The notes beneath the pieces are model-generated. The model was not told the origin of the DNA and made no database searches. It was given only the letters and a program-made list of their open reading frames with translations. A DNA stretch of 35,474 nucleotides from an uncultured Alphaproteobacteria bacterium (GTDB lineage Bacteria; Pseudomonadota; Alphaproteobacteria; MPNO01; UBA830), in contig CAJWSW010000025.1 in assembly GCA_913046035.1 (NCBI GenBank), positions 1 to 35,474 on the forward strand. Direction: 5' to 3'. Shown here one piece after another: positions 8,463 through 18,184 of the stretch. A program made the position numbers and the translations under genes. Numbering within the stretch: the stretch's first letter is position 1; each line of letters begins with the position of its first letter.

Positions 8463-9712
8463 TCGAGTGGCAGCCAAATCATGCCGTCGGCCAATTTTGG
8501 TTCGAACCACGTCGATTTCGGCGGCATTATCATATCCGCGTCGGCAACATCCATTAGGTCAGCCAAGCTAGTTGGATAAAGTGTGAAGCCGATCTGCATT
8601 TCTCCTGAGTCAACGCGCCGCGCTATTTCCTGAGGGCCGCGCGATCCACCAACAAAGTCGATTCGATTATCGGTTCGCTGGTCGCAAATGCCCAGTAAAG
8701 GCGATAGGATAGATCGTGAAAGCAGTTGCACGTCTAATTTTTCCACAGGATCTTCGATTTTCTTCGGTTCAATTGGCTTAATCAGCGACCATTGCCCGTC
8801 CAGGTACATGCCAAAAGTGCCAGCACTCTCTGGACGAACCGGGTTTGGGGCGGGAAAGATTCGGTAAGTTTCGGAGAGCGCAGACTTAAACGCTTCAGCA
8901 TCGAAATTATCAAGACCTTTAACCACTCGGTTGTAGTCAAGGATTGTTACTTGATCGTCCGGAAAACTAATAGCGAGAAAGCCATTGTAGGCCTCAGTCC
9001 CCTTATGCACGGGATTATTATGCCGCCGTCTTTCCGCGACGCGACAACCTGCTGCCGATCTATGATGGCCGTCAGCAATATAAATTGCATCCATTGAATT
9101 AATGGCATCCCCAATCGTCGCAACCGCGTCCTCATCAGAGACCACCCAAAGTTCGTGAGATGCGCCATCGACGTTAGCCGCAACCGCGTCCGGTTCTCGC
9201 GAACTAGCTCTTACCAGCAATGCCGCAAGATCAGCACGTGCTCGATGTACTGTTAAAACCGGTCCGGTGATGGCGTTTACTGCTTCGATTTGGCGAACGC
9301 GGTCATCTTCCTTAGAAGGTCGGGTGAGCTCATGTTTTTTGATACGTTTGCAATTATATGCATCAACTGATGCGGAGAAAGCGATACCCGTTTGCGCATT
9401 TCCATTCGCAGTAATCCGGTAGACATAAAAACACGGCGACGGATCGCGGATCACCGCGCCGCTTGCTTCGAGCTTTTTCAGATTTTGCGCTGCTGTTTTG
9501 TAAACATCGTTTGAATACGGATCGGTATCCGTTGGGAGATCAATCTCGGCACGTGAGACGTGAAAAAAACTGAGCGGCCTACCTTCAGCTGCTGCGCGAG
9601 CTTCCTCAGTATTCACAACGTCATAAGGAGGGGCCGCGATTTCGTCGGCCCTACCCGAAACCGGGCGAATGCCAATAAATGGCCGTGCAAGAACTATAAC
9701 TTCAGAATTCAT
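8459..9712 (-). CDS. DUF1015 family protein
   Basis: A 417-aa soluble protein with the DUF1015 hallmarks. The opening is PFIGIRPVSG...AAPPYDVV (residues ~10-32) and a central histidine motif IADGHHR lies near 210-216. Many bacterial genomes carry one copy, and I cannot assign a reaction with confidence. The Asp/His pair in ADGHHR looks like a catalytic or metal site. It is convergent with hyuB with overlapping stops, which does not by itself argue for a shared function. No clear ribosome site precedes the ATG at 9712. Confidence 0.85.
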   Translation of the reverse strand: MNSEVIVLARPFIGIRPVSGRADEIAAPPYDVVNTEEARAAAEGRPLSFFHVSRAEIDLPTDTDPYSNDVYKTAAQNLKKLEASGAVIRDPSPCFYVYRITANGNAQTGIAFSASVDAYNCKRIKKHELTRPSKEDDRVRQIEAVNAITGPVLTVHRARADLAALLVRASSREPDAVAANVDGASHELWVVSDEDAVATIGDAINSMDAIYIADGHHRSAAGCRVAERRRHNNPVHKGTEAYNGFLAISFPDDQVTILDYNRVVKGLDNFDAEAFKSALSETYRIFPAPNPVRPESAGTFGMYLDGQWSLIKPIEPKKIEDPVEKLDVQLLSRSILSPLLGICDQRTDNRIDFVGGSRGPQEIARRVDSGEMQIGFTLYPTSLADLMDVADADMIMPPKSTWFEPKLADGMIWLPLD

Positions 9713-10094
9713 GGCGTCGATAGCAGGCGGATGTACGTATCCCAGAGGACTTATTATTCTAAGAGAACTATTAAAATTCTATCCTAAAGACTCTGAAAAT
9801 ATACTCAAAGGTACATCACAGAAAGATCGCTAGTAAAAAAGCACGGACTGTTCGTTCTTGCAGTTCAAAAGGAACTAATTTCTCGTGCATTTGCGGAGTG
9901 TCCAAGAAACGTTTTCGTAGCCCAACTATACTGGGGAAAAACAACGGGGTTCAGCCTCGTGCGTCAATTTTGTATCGGCACCCATATGACATCCGCTCTA
10001 TCCACCTTTGCGAGAACCATTTATACCGTGTGATCAGATAGTGTACGGATCGATCTGACTAAAATTGCACGCTATTATTGAGAGGGGATTTTTG
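9713..10094. other. Divergent intergenic region between the DUF1015 and cysteine-hydrolase genes
   Basis: 382 bp, AT-rich on the DUF1015 side. It holds small inverted repeats only: AGTTC/GAACT at 9862-9876, and TCAGAT (10034-10039) with ATCTGA (10053-10058), the latter about 40 bp before the cysteine-hydrolase start and so a possible operator. GAGGGG at 10082-10087 is the ribosome site of that gene. No further gene is seen. Confidence 0.35.
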
Positions 10095-10799
10095 ATGGCA
10101 AGAGATTTTGAAGATCACTGTTGGAAAGATATCATCTCTTCAGATGTTCTAAAGATTTACGAACCATACCGGCGAGATTTGTATGTCGGCGACCGTCCAG
10201 CCCTGCTGGCAATCGATTTATATAATTCCGTCTATCAAGGTGATCCGACTAAATATCCAGAGGAACTCGTTGATCAATATCCTAGCTCCTGCGGCAAATT
10301 TGCCTGGGATGCTGTCGAACCGACAAAGAAACTTTTTGTGGCCTGCCGTGCGGCAGATTTGCCGATCATATATCTCACCGGCTCTGTCCGAAAAAATCGA
10401 GTGCATTCCACTAATAGACAGTCGTCCTATGATGGTAGCAACAAAATGATGGATATTCACCCTGCTTTCGAACCAAAAGATGGGGACCTAATAATTCGCA
10501 AGGAGCGCGCCAGCGCATTTCATTCGACACCATTAGTCGCACACCTCACTCGCCTTGGTGTAAACAGTCTAATCATATGTGGTGAAAGCACGTCGGGTTG
10601 TGTACGAGCCTCAGTCGTGGATGCTTATTCGTACGGCTATCATGTTACAATTGCAGAGGAGTGCGTGTTCGACCGATCAGCCATTTCTCACAAAGTCAAT
10701 CTTTTTGATCTTCACCATAAATATGCTGACGTAATGGTCCTGGACGAAATCACCGCACATTTAGAAAACGCATTCCCGTCTACTCAAGCTGCGGAATAA
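10095..10799 (+). CDS. Isochorismatase-fold cysteine hydrolase, N-carbamoylsarcosine amidase-like
   Basis: 234 aa from the ATG at 10095, chosen because GAGGGG lies 7 nt upstream; an in-frame TTG at 10065 lacks such a site. The catalytic triad is complete: D41 (LLAIDLYN), K136 (IIRKERAS) and C169 (GESTSGCVRAS). The STSGCVRASVVDA wording is that of N-carbamoylsarcosine amidase and maleamate amidase rather than of isochorismatases, so hydrolysis of an amide or carbamoyl group is expected. The ~40-residue N-terminal extension is also usual in that subgroup. A role downstream of HyuAB, which can yield N-carbamoyl acids, is inference. Confidence 0.85.
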   Translation: MARDFEDHCWKDIISSDVLKIYEPYRRDLYVGDRPALLAIDLYNSVYQGDPTKYPEELVDQYPSSCGKFAWDAVEPTKKLFVACRAADLPIIYLTGSVRKNRVHSTNRQSSYDGSNKMMDIHPAFEPKDGDLIIRKERASAFHSTPLVAHLTRLGVNSLIICGESTSGCVRASVVDAYSYGYHVTIAEECVFDRSAISHKVNLFDLHHKYADVMVLDEITAHLENAFPSTQAAE

Positions 10800-10827
10800 C
10801 GCAAAATTTTCAGAAGTCCGAAAAGCC

Positions 10828-10853
10828 GACGTTGCCAAAACCTTGGCGTCTTT
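10828..10853 (+). terminator. Weak hairpin after the cysteine-hydrolase gene
   Basis: GAC...GCCAA (10828-10838, with a three-base bulge) pairs with TTGGCGTC (10843-10850), followed by TTT. It sits ~30 nt after the stop codon. The stem is imperfect and the T tract is short, so this is tentative. Confidence 0.25.
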
Positions 10854-11040
10854 GAGCAAGCTTGATCGGGAGAAACCAACAAGATTATACGGCTTACTGA
10901 TTATTGTCGGTTTTCCGCCTTATCGAAATGATGATGGGTCGCGATCAACCTATTCAGCAACCGAGAGTATATAAGCCTGAGGGCTTGCCGAACCGACCCA
11001 AACAGCGGATGTTAACATAAACGATTGAGAATTAGGATTG

Positions 11041-12033
11041 ATGAGCGCCAAACTTAAACTGACTCTAGCTTGCGGCGATTACGAAATAGTCAAAGCACTT
11101 AAAGACGGCTCAATTGCGCCGGATGGTATAGAACTTAACGTCTTGACTGATATGGATTCCTCATCCCGCCATTGGCGTATGATCCGCAATGAGGAATTCG
11201 ATGTTTGCGAACTTTCGGGGTCGTCATACCTAATGGCAAAGGATCGAGGACAGGGTTTCTCGGCTATCCCCGTATTCCTGCATAGGCGGTTTCGGCATGG
11301 ATTTATTTTCGTAAATACTTCTAAGGGCATTTCCACACCGAAAGATCTAAACGGAAAAAAGGTTGGTCTAAAAACGTATCAGGCCACAGCTATTCTATAT
11401 CTTCGTGGACTTTTAGCCGAGGAGTATGGCGTCGATCTTAGCAGTATTGACTGGATCACGGAGCTCGAAGAGGAAATTCCCTTCGACCCGCCGCCTGGGA
11501 TCCGCATCACACAGGCATCGGCGGGATCAGATATATCCGAAATGCTAGCTGAGGGCGAAGTCGACGCTGTAATTCACCCGGACATCATAATCCCTATCCT
11601 ACGTGGTGATAAACGAGTTAGGCGTTTGTTCGAGGATTACCGCGCCGAGGAAGCATCCTATTACAGGCGGACTGGGATATTTCCCATCATGCACGCGACA
11701 GCAATTCGTAACGAAATTCTGGAAGAACACCCATGGGTATCTAATAACCTGGCTCAAGCGTTTGAGCGGGCCAAACATGTTGCATACCGGCGCATGAGCA
11801 ACCCACGAATTGTACCACTTGCATGGTTTCTCGATGAATGGGACGCCCAGCGAGAATTGCTGGGGCCTGACCCATGGGAATACGGACTGACTCCCGCCAA
11901 CCGCAAGAATCTTGAAACAATGATAGGGTATTCAAAAGCGGGCGGACTAATTTCGCAGCTCGAAGGCGTTGACGACTTTTATATGGACGTCATGCTTGAA
12001 TCACGTGGCCGCGGGGAATGGGCAGGGGGCTAA
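11041..12033 (+). CDS. 4,5-dihydroxyphthalate decarboxylase-like / periplasmic-binding-fold protein
   Basis: 330 aa from ATG 11041 (AGGA just upstream; the TTG at 11038 is less likely). The N-terminus LKLTLACGDYEIVKAL and the following DGIELNV, the central STPKDLNGKKVGLKTYQATA (residues ~98-117) and LxEGEVDAVI match the Pht5-like 4,5-dihydroxyphthalate decarboxylase family. That family has the fold of NMT1/SsuA-type solute-binding proteins. There is no signal peptide or lipobox and no ABC permease or ATPase nearby, which favours a cytoplasmic enzyme. Members remove a carboxyl group from a dihydroxyphthalate or related ring acid. Substrate unknown. Confidence 0.75.
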   Translation: MSAKLKLTLACGDYEIVKALKDGSIAPDGIELNVLTDMDSSSRHWRMIRNEEFDVCELSGSSYLMAKDRGQGFSAIPVFLHRRFRHGFIFVNTSKGISTPKDLNGKKVGLKTYQATAILYLRGLLAEEYGVDLSSIDWITELEEEIPFDPPPGIRITQASAGSDISEMLAEGEVDAVIHPDIIIPILRGDKRVRRLFEDYRAEEASYYRRTGIFPIMHATAIRNEILEEHPWVSNNLAQAFERAKHVAYRRMSNPRIVPLAWFLDEWDAQRELLGPDPWEYGLTPANRKNLETMIGYSKAGGLISQLEGVDDFYMDVMLESRGRGEWAGG

Positions 12034-12071
12034 AATGGTCAGGGTGATTGGGCTTAGCGCCGCGCGCTCCC

Positions 12072-12089
12072 TTTCTATTAAAATAGAAA
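12072..12089. terminator. AT hairpin between convergent genes
   Basis: TTTCTATT (12072-12079) and AATAGAAA (12082-12089) form a perfect 8-bp palindrome with a two-base centre between the convergent decarboxylase-like and TauD-type genes. The stem is almost pure A/T, so termination in either direction would be weak. Confidence 0.25.
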
Positions 12090-12152
12090 AATAGCCGCCT
12101 GGAGACTGATTACATAATCTCGGCTAGATTGAATAAAAAGCGAGAAGGCCTT

Positions 12153-13013
12153 CTATCGCGGGGCTTCAGTTCCTACTAACGTGGTCCGCTGAAGCAGGCG
12201 GCGCTCCTCGTGCGGAAAATCTGTCCTTGCATGAGTGACGCATCGATTATCCCACATGACGAGATCACCCGATTGCCAAACGTGCTCGTAAATAATGTCC
12301 GGGTCTTCTCCCACAGAAAACAGCTGTTCCAATAGTGCGTCGCTCTCATCCCTTTCTAGGTCCTCAATGCGCGCTGTCATTAGTCGATTAACGTAGAGCG
12401 CCTTCTTTTCAGTTTCTGGATGCGTAACGAATACCGGATGCGCGTAATTACCAATCTTGGACAAATCGAGATCGACCCCGGGACGCTCTGTGCGCTTGTA
12501 GTCGTGAACTTGAAGGGCCTTCTTACTTCTGAGCTTCTCACGGATCTCAGATGGCAGGTTCTCATAGGCGGCGTACATATTGGCAAACTTTGTGTTGCCA
12601 CCACTGGAAGGCAGATCGACTGCGTAAAGCAGAGTGGCTATGTGCGGTACTTCCGCGTAGCACATATCACTATGGAACCACATCTCACCATCATGAGCTA
12701 GGCCCAACGGTTTTCCGTCGACTCGAACATTAGAAACAATCATTATTTCTGGCGGCAGGTCGGGAATAATGTCTCGGACTGCTTGGGAAGGCATTCGGGG
12801 CCTGCCCGGTTCTCCTAACTGCGTTGTAAAATCTACAAGCTGTTGCGGGCTGAGTTTTTGGTCCCGAAAGACCAAAACCTGATGCTTATACCAGGCGCTT
12901 AATATCGCTCCGACAGTCGGTTTGGGTAGCTGCGCCGTCAAATCAAGACCACAAATTTCTGCTCCAAGCGGTGCATGAAGTTTAGTTAAGTCGAGTGTAT
13001 TAACGTTTGTCAT
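12153..13013 (-). CDS. TauD/TfdA family Fe(II)/2-oxoglutarate-dependent dioxygenase
   Basis: 286 aa from the ATG at 13013, before which MTNVNTLDL starts the conserved region; a GTG at 13037 would add eight residues and overlap the upstream gene. The iron triad is H114-x-D116 (WFHSDMCY) and H261 (VTHARTDF), with the 2-oxoglutarate-binding Arg at R276 (LLQRTTLVG). The family hydroxylates taurine, 2,4-D, alkyl sulfates and many other acids. Which one applies here is not readable. It is transcribed with the alpha/beta hydrolase gene upstream, so they probably act on related compounds. Confidence 0.9.
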   Translation of the reverse strand: MTNVNTLDLTKLHAPLGAEICGLDLTAQLPKPTVGAILSAWYKHQVLVFRDQKLSPQQLVDFTTQLGEPGRPRMPSQAVRDIIPDLPPEIMIVSNVRVDGKPLGLAHDGEMWFHSDMCYAEVPHIATLLYAVDLPSSGGNTKFANMYAAYENLPSEIREKLRSKKALQVHDYKRTERPGVDLDLSKIGNYAHPVFVTHPETEKKALYVNRLMTARIEDLERDESDALLEQLFSVGEDPDIIYEHVWQSGDLVMWDNRCVTHARTDFPHEERRLLQRTTLVGTEAPR

Positions 13014-13026
13014 AATCTCTTTCGTT

Positions 13027-13899
13027 TTATCCTCCACGAATCATATCGATCATTGCGCGGTGGAGCACTGTCTCCGGATCTCCGAAATGCTCAACTATCG
13101 TGTAATGGTGGCAGTGTGGCGCAGGAACTTCGTCGATCGCAAGCCCTTTCGCACCCCAGACGGCGTGAAGCTCGGTCTGATGTCGCTTAAATTCATCAGT
13201 TTCCATATCGCCAACTGAGAGAATCATCGGAATATCCATCAACGGCTCTAAAAAGAGTGGGCTATTGTCCGCAACATCTTCCAATTTCAAACCAAGCACT
13301 TCATTAACAAAGCAAAGGCGTATTGGCTCCATGTCATAAAGCCCCGACAACGCGCAGGCGCCCCTGATCGGCCTTGTCTTCGACTCATCATTGATATCTT
13401 TCCATTCAGTCGTCAGCATCATTGCCGTCAGATGCGCGCCAGCCGAGTGTCCTGCAAGGTAAAGTCGTTCGCGGTCGACCCCGACTTCCTCCGCGTGATG
13501 CCAGATCCACATTATCGCTTGGCGGCAATCGTCAACCATCTCGCTCAGCGTGGCGGCTGGAGCCAGAGTGTAGTTTAAAGTGATGAAGGTGATCCCGGCA
13601 TCGATAAATGCAGGCGCTATGTAGGTGGTGTCATTTTTGTCAGACGATTGCCAGTAACCACCATGTATGTAGATCAGGGCCGGCGCCCCATTGCGTCCGT
13701 TTGAAGGCGGGAATACATCGAGGCGCTGCCCTGGGCGCTCACCATAAGAGATGTTTGTCCTTCCCGGTATGCGAGCCCGAACTCTTGCGCTCTCATTTTC
13801 GCGATGAGCAATAATATCTGGCACATCGGGCCAGAGCGTTCTCAGATTATATTGAGCATCGAGCATCGCTTGATCAAAACCACGATATACTTCTGTCAA
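13027..13899 (-). CDS. Alpha/beta hydrolase, arylformamidase (kynurenine formamidase)-like
   Basis: 290 aa. The oxyanion motif HGGYW (residues 79-83) and the nucleophile elbow GHSAG (S152) are those of the BNA7/KFA-type arylformamidases; the His is probably within HCHHYT near residue 265. Such enzymes cleave N-formyl or ester bonds. The start is TTG at 13899, which I accept because GAGGGGG precedes it by seven bases. The gene lies just upstream of the TauD-type dioxygenase (13-bp gap) and diverges from cysS with 61 bp between starts. A general carboxylesterase is the alternative. Confidence 0.85.
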   Translation of the reverse strand: MTEVYRGFDQAMLDAQYNLRTLWPDVPDIIAHRENESARVRARIPGRTNISYGERPGQRLDVFPPSNGRNGAPALIYIHGGYWQSSDKNDTTYIAPAFIDAGITFITLNYTLAPAATLSEMVDDCRQAIMWIWHHAEEVGVDRERLYLAGHSAGAHLTAMMLTTEWKDINDESKTRPIRGACALSGLYDMEPIRLCFVNEVLGLKLEDVADNSPLFLEPLMDIPMILSVGDMETDEFKRHQTELHAVWGAKGLAIDEVPAPHCHHYTIVEHFGDPETVLHRAMIDMIRGG

Positions 13900-13960
13900 A
13901 ATGTTTCCCCCTCGAAAACTTTGTGGACAACGGCTTTTCAGTCCTTATTTTGACGGCGTT

Positions 13961-15343
13961 ATGACTTTGCAACTTTACAATACACTGAACCGCCGGAAGG
14001 AAAAATTTGTTCCCGTTAACCCTGACCGGGTGACAATGTATGTCTGTGGACCAACAGTTTATTCGTATGCGCATATCGGAAATGCCCGGCCGGCAGTAGT
14101 TTTTGACGTTTTGTTGCGATTACTGCGACATCATTGGTCCAATGTAATTTTCGCGCGGAATATCACAGATATCGACGACAAGATTAATGCCGCGGCCGCA
14201 GAACAAGGTATTGACATAAGCGAAATCACAGCGAAATACGAAAAGATTTATCTAGAGGACATGGCGTCACTCGGCGTCATACCACCAGATATAGACCCAC
14301 ACGCCACCGATCATATACCCGAGATGATTGCGATGATGGAAAAACTCATCGCAAAAGGCCATGCCTATACCGCAGATGGTCACGTCCTGTTTCATGTCCC
14401 CAGCTTCGATGACTATGGGAAACTGTCAAAGCGCGGTCAAGACGAGCTTCTCGCTGGGGCACGGGTCGACGTAGCACCATACAAAAAAGATCCCTCCGAT
14501 TTCATTCTTTGGAAACCGTCGACACCTGGCTTGCCGGGCTGGGACAGTCCCTGGGGTCGCGGACGCCCGGGATGGCATCTCGAATGTTCTTGCATGATAG
14601 AAAAGCATCTCGGCTCAACTATCGATATTCACGGCGGTGGCGCAGATCTCGTATTCCCGCACCATGAAAACGAAATAGCCCAATCGACCTGTGTAAGTGA
14701 AGGAGAAGACTTCGTCCGCTTCTGGCTGCACAACGGCTTTGTAAATGTCGACCGAGAAAAAATGTCAAAGTCCGTTGGTAATGTGCTTTTAGTCCACGAC
14801 CTCTTAAAGAACACCTCAGGCGAGGCCATCCGCCTTGCACTCCTAAACGCCCACTATCGCCAGCCGCTTGACTGGACTGATGATGGTCTCGTACAGGCAA
14901 AACGCATGCTTGACCGGCTTTACGGCGCGCTACGAAAGCTCGAAGATACAGAGGTTACCATTGGCACAAAACCAAACGCAAACTTCCTAGCGGCTCTCAA
15001 TGATGATCTCAATACGCCGAAAGCGCTCGCCACTTTGTTCGATCTCGCTCGCAAGGCCAACTCAGCAAACGATATTGCGGATAAGAGACGCATCAAAAGC
15101 GAATTGATTGCTTCCGGACAGCTTCTAGGCATTTTGCAAGCAGACCCGGAAGAGTGGTTTTCTGCCAAGGAATACGATGAAACGGCGCTTGACATCTCAC
15201 ATATCAACAAACTTATTGAAGCCCGTCAAACCGCCAAAGCCAGCAAAGATTATGCCGAGGCTGATCGGATCCGCAACGAACTTACCGCGCAAGGAATTTT
15301 GCTCGAGGACGGCCAGGATGGAACAAAGTGGCGGCGCGCTTGA
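13961..15343 (+). CDS. cysS: Cysteinyl-tRNA synthetase
   Basis: 460 aa from ATG 13961, where the family's usual MTLQLYNT start lies; an upstream in-frame ATG at 13901 would add 20 non-conserved residues. Class I motifs are HIGN (38-41) and KMSKS (about 267-271). Zinc ligands include C29 (YVCGPT) and Cys in LECSCM, followed by HHENE. It charges tRNA-Cys with cysteine using ATP in the cytoplasm. It is the only clear core gene in the window. Its ribosome site is weak. Confidence 0.98.
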   Translation: MTLQLYNTLNRRKEKFVPVNPDRVTMYVCGPTVYSYAHIGNARPAVVFDVLLRLLRHHWSNVIFARNITDIDDKINAAAAEQGIDISEITAKYEKIYLEDMASLGVIPPDIDPHATDHIPEMIAMMEKLIAKGHAYTADGHVLFHVPSFDDYGKLSKRGQDELLAGARVDVAPYKKDPSDFILWKPSTPGLPGWDSPWGRGRPGWHLECSCMIEKHLGSTIDIHGGGADLVFPHHENEIAQSTCVSEGEDFVRFWLHNGFVNVDREKMSKSVGNVLLVHDLLKNTSGEAIRLALLNAHYRQPLDWTDDGLVQAKRMLDRLYGALRKLEDTEVTIGTKPNANFLAALNDDLNTPKALATLFDLARKANSANDIADKRRIKSELIASGQLLGILQADPEEWFSAKEYDETALDISHINKLIEARQTAKASKDYAEADRIRNELTAQGILLEDGQDGTKWRRA

Positions 15344-15610
15344 AAACATCCGATGCCGCAATGAAATCCTCTTCACACGGTCGATAAATCGACGGGCTTT
15401 AAAACCACCGATCTTTGTAAAATTTTGGGAGCAAGTGCACGACTCCAGCAAAGAAACCTGGCGACGGCGGCTCGAAGAGAATTTGGTTTAGCCGACCGGC
15501 TTCTCTCCCAAGAAACAACCTAGGGATTTCATGGTGCCGGTCAACAGCTTCCCGTTAAATTATTACACTATGGATCGTAGAGTTATTTTCTTTGAACATG
15601 GCAATAAAAA

Positions 15611-16063
15611 TTAACCCGCTGCCTTTTTTCCAATAAAAAATGAACCCACCACCCGCCAAACGATTTCGCCTTTTTCATTTGATCCGCTGATCTCCAGTTT
15701 CACTATCCCCCGATCAGGCTTTGTTTGTGAAGCTCGGGTTTCTAGTATTTCGGTGCGAGGCGTGATGGCCTCTCCAGGACGCACTGGTCTCAGCCATTGG
15801 AATTCGTCAAATCCAGGTGAGGCTAGTCCAGCCGTAATTTTCATTACGTCGTCCAAGAAAGGCGTAATACAGTTCAAAGCGGTCTGCCAGCCGCTGGCGA
15901 TAACACCACCATAGGCTTTCGCCGCTTCTGAACTGGGGTCGGTGTGCATCGGCTGAGGATCATACCGTGTGGCGAATTCTATAAGGGAACCCTCCTCTGC
16001 GACCCACGCCGGATAGGTCCAGACTTGGCCAGCTTTGAAATCTTCAAAAAATATCTCGGGCAT
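15611..16063 (-). CDS. MaoC-like hot-dog-fold acyl-CoA dehydratase
   Basis: 150 aa, single hot-dog domain. The hydratase pair is D35 and H40 in RYDPQPMHTD (D-x4-H), followed by the helix segment ASGWQTA. The C-terminal strand VxWRVVGSFFI completes the fold. It should add water to a 2-enoyl-CoA or remove it. GAGG lies before the ATG. It diverges from two enoyl-CoA hydratase-family genes, and a perfect inverted repeat sits between them, which suggests a shared acyl-CoA degradation role and shared control. Confidence 0.88.
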   Translation of the reverse strand: MPEIFFEDFKAGQVWTYPAWVAEEGSLIEFATRYDPQPMHTDPSSEAAKAYGGVIASGWQTALNCITPFLDDVMKITAGLASPGFDEFQWLRPVRPGEAITPRTEILETRASQTKPDRGIVKLEISGSNEKGEIVWRVVGSFFIGKKAAG

Positions 16064-16108
16064 CCTTACATCCTCTGCGCAAAAACCTAATAATCAAGAT
16101 GGTTTCAG

Positions 16109-16134
16109 CGCACTGCAACCATAATATTGCAGTG
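16109..16134. promoter_or_regulatory. Perfect 9-8-9 inverted repeat, probable regulator operator
   Basis: GCACTGCAA (16109-16117) and TTGCAGTGC (16126-16134) are exact reverse complements separated by CCATAATA. The element lies ~46 bp upstream of the MaoC-like start and ~66 bp upstream of the start at 16200, in a 136-bp divergent spacer. A 26-bp dyad in this position is the usual form of a TetR- or GntR-type dimer site. No regulator gene is adjacent. The half-site heptamer TGCAGTG also occurs twice at 2942-2979. Confidence 0.55.
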
Positions 16135-16199
16135 CACAAGATAACTTGACCCCCACAGCCAAGCGGATAGGTTGCTTGAAGCAACAAAGCGGCAGAGAA

Positions 16200-17261
16200 A
16201 TGTCCAAAGAACAAGAAATTATCTCTTCAGTCGACGGGCCAGTTGGCCGTATTCACTTAAATAAGCCCGAGGCTTTAAATGCTCTGTCTCTTAGCATGTG
16301 TCAGACTATGTTGGGGGTTCTAAATACTTGGCGTAATGACGACTCAATCCAATTAGTCGTGGTAACTTCGGAAGGAAACCGTGCATTCTGCGCAGGAGGC
16401 GATGTCCGTCAGGTTGCATTATCCGGTCGGGACGACCCGGTGAAAGCAAGACAATTCTTCAGCATCGAATACAATCTTGATGCCGTAATTAACGAGTTTC
16501 CCAAACCCTATTTATGTCTCATCGACGGCATCGTTATGGGAGGTGGTCTGGGGATTTCGGTAAATGGGCGGTATAGAGTTATGGGCGGCAACACCGTAGC
16601 GGCCATGCCAGAGACAGGCATCGGCCTTCTACCAGATGTCGGCGCCACCAGGTTTCTCAACGACTGCCCAGGAAGAATCGGTCTATATCTTGGCCTTACC
16701 GGTGCACGGCTCAATACAGCCGATGCAATCTACGCGGGTTTCGGGACCCACTATGTCCCGAGTGACCAACACACAGCGCTACTTAATGCACTAGAGGCAG
16801 GAAATTATAAAAACGGCGGATTCGAAATGGTAAACCGAATTCTAGAGGACTTTACCATGGACGCAGGTGAATCAAATTTAAAGGCTAGTCGGTCAGATAT
16901 CGATCGTTTGTTTTCTGAGGACGATTTGGAGGCCATTGTATCTACTCTTGAAAGAGATCAATCAGAACTGGCGAGCGCGTCGCTTTCAGCGTTAGAAAGA
17001 ATGTCACCAACGAGCCTTAAGATCACAGCACGTCAACTCACACAATTTTCAAGCGTTTCTGTTCGCGAGGCCCTCGTATTGGAATATCGGCTGGTAAGCC
17101 AGGTTCTTTTAAGACCCGAGTTTTACGAAGGCATACGAGCCGCTCTGATCGATAAAGACCGAAATCCAAGTTGGAAACCGGCGTCACTTCCTGACGTAAC
17201 AACGGAATATATCGATGGATACTTCGCCTCTATTGGCGATCAGGAACTCATTCTAAATTAA
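16200..17261 (+). CDS. Enoyl-CoA hydratase/isomerase family protein, 3-hydroxyisobutyryl-CoA hydrolase-like
   Basis: 353 aa from ATG 16200; the in-frame TTG at 16146 adds 18 residues that precede the conserved region and overlap the operator neighbourhood. Crotonase-fold parts are HLNKPEALNAL (19-29), AFCAGGDVR (62-70, CoA/oxyanion) and GIVMGGGLG (110-118). The active acids are E138 and D146 in MPETGIGLLPDVG. The length (~350 rather than ~260) and the PETxIGxxPDVG wording indicate the HIBCH group of valine breakdown. The downstream enoyl-CoA hydratase follows after 25 bp, so an operon is likely. Confidence 0.87.
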   Translation: MSKEQEIISSVDGPVGRIHLNKPEALNALSLSMCQTMLGVLNTWRNDDSIQLVVVTSEGNRAFCAGGDVRQVALSGRDDPVKARQFFSIEYNLDAVINEFPKPYLCLIDGIVMGGGLGISVNGRYRVMGGNTVAAMPETGIGLLPDVGATRFLNDCPGRIGLYLGLTGARLNTADAIYAGFGTHYVPSDQHTALLNALEAGNYKNGGFEMVNRILEDFTMDAGESNLKASRSDIDRLFSEDDLEAIVSTLERDQSELASASLSALERMSPTSLKITARQLTQFSSVSVREALVLEYRLVSQVLLRPEFYEGIRAALIDKDRNPSWKPASLPDVTTEYIDGYFASIGDQELILN

Positions 17262-17286
17262 TATCAATCGTTGAGAGGAGACGTAC

Positions 17287-18063
17287 ATGTCTTATGAAAA
17301 TATCATCGTCGAAACTCGAGGTAATGTTGGCCTCATAACCCTAAACCGGCCAGAAGCACTTAACGCCCTGTCCTCGCCGCTAATGACTGAACTAACTGCG
17401 GCACTCGACGACTTTGAGTCAGATAAGAATATTGGCGCGATGGTGCTCACCGGCAGTGAGAAGGCTTTCGCAGCTGGCGCTGATATCAAGGAAATGCAGG
17501 AAAAAACCTGGGCGGATGCCTATCACGAGGACTTTATCACTGCTGGATGGGAACGTCTCACTCGAACCCGCAAGCCGGTAATAGCAGCTGTCGCCGGCTT
17601 CGCACTCGGCGGTGGTTGCGAGGTGGCTATGATGTGCGACTTTATCCTTGCAGCCGATAATGCGAAGTTTGGACAGCCAGAAGTAAATCTAGGGATCCCG
17701 CCGGGAGCCGGCGGAACCCAGCGCCTTACGCGTTTTGTTGGAAAATCAAAAGCGATGGAGATGTGCCTCACCGGCCGTTTTATGGATGCCGATGAAGCTG
17801 AACGCTCCGGACTTGCATCCCGAATAGTTCCTGCCGACAAATTGATTGACGAAGCTGTTACAACCGCCCAAGCGATCGCAGACAAGTCTCTTTATGCCAA
17901 CATGATCATAAAAGAATCTGTGAACCGTGCGTATGAAACCACGCTGTCCGAGGGCGTGCGGTTTGAACGTCGGATGTTCCATACCAGCTTTGGAACCGAC
18001 CAACAAAAAGAGGGAATGGCAGCGTTCGTAGCAAAGCGAAAGCCAGAATTTAAAAACGGTTGA
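17287..18063 (+). CDS. Enoyl-CoA hydratase
   Basis: 258 aa, the standard length. Motifs: [11 protein letters not shown] (18-28), AAGADIKEM (62-70), and both catalytic glutamates, E112 (GGGCEVAMM) and E132 ([20 protein letters not shown]). It hydrates trans-2-enoyl-CoA to 3-hydroxyacyl-CoA, with short-chain specificity most likely. GAGAGGAGA provides a strong ribosome site before ATG 17287. With the HIBCH-like gene it forms a two-gene unit suited to branched-chain acyl-CoA breakdown (methacrylyl-CoA hydration then hydrolysis); that pairing is inference. Confidence 0.95.
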   Translation: MSYENIIVETRGNVGLITLNRPEALNALSSPLMTELTAALDDFESDKNIGAMVLTGSEKAFAAGADIKEMQEKTWADAYHEDFITAGWERLTRTRKPVIAAVAGFALGGGCEVAMMCDFILAADNAKFGQPEVNLGIPPGAGGTQRLTRFVGKSKAMEMCLTGRFMDADEAERSGLASRIVPADKLIDEAVTTAQAIADKSLYANMIIKESVNRAYETTLSEGVRFERRMFHTSFGTDQQKEGMAAFVAKRKPEFKNG

Positions 18064-18184
18064 TAGTGACTGCCCACCTTTATTAGTCGGAAAACGTTTT
18101 GTGGTCGGCAGGCGTCAATGTCTCTAGGGGGTATTGAGGGACGGAGCTGTGGTTTTTTTGGATTCGAAGCGGGAGGGCGCTCGA

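Noticed and set aside
8505-8520. GGTTCGAACC, which resembles a tRNA T-loop
   Set aside because: It lies inside the DUF1015 coding sequence and no acceptor or anticodon stem can be folded around it.
11041-12033. ABC-transporter solute-binding protein
   Set aside because: It has no signal peptide or lipobox and no permease or ATPase gene nearby; the sequence fits the decarboxylase-like branch of the fold better.
15344-15491. Open frame continuing past the end of cysS, ending in ETWRRRLEENLV
   Set aside because: It mostly overlaps cysS in another frame, matches no family I recognise and has no ribosome site of its own.
15490-15501. AGCCG-AC-CGGCT palindrome after cysS
   Set aside because: The stem is five base pairs with a two-base loop, too tight for a hairpin, and the tail is CT-rich rather than a T tract.
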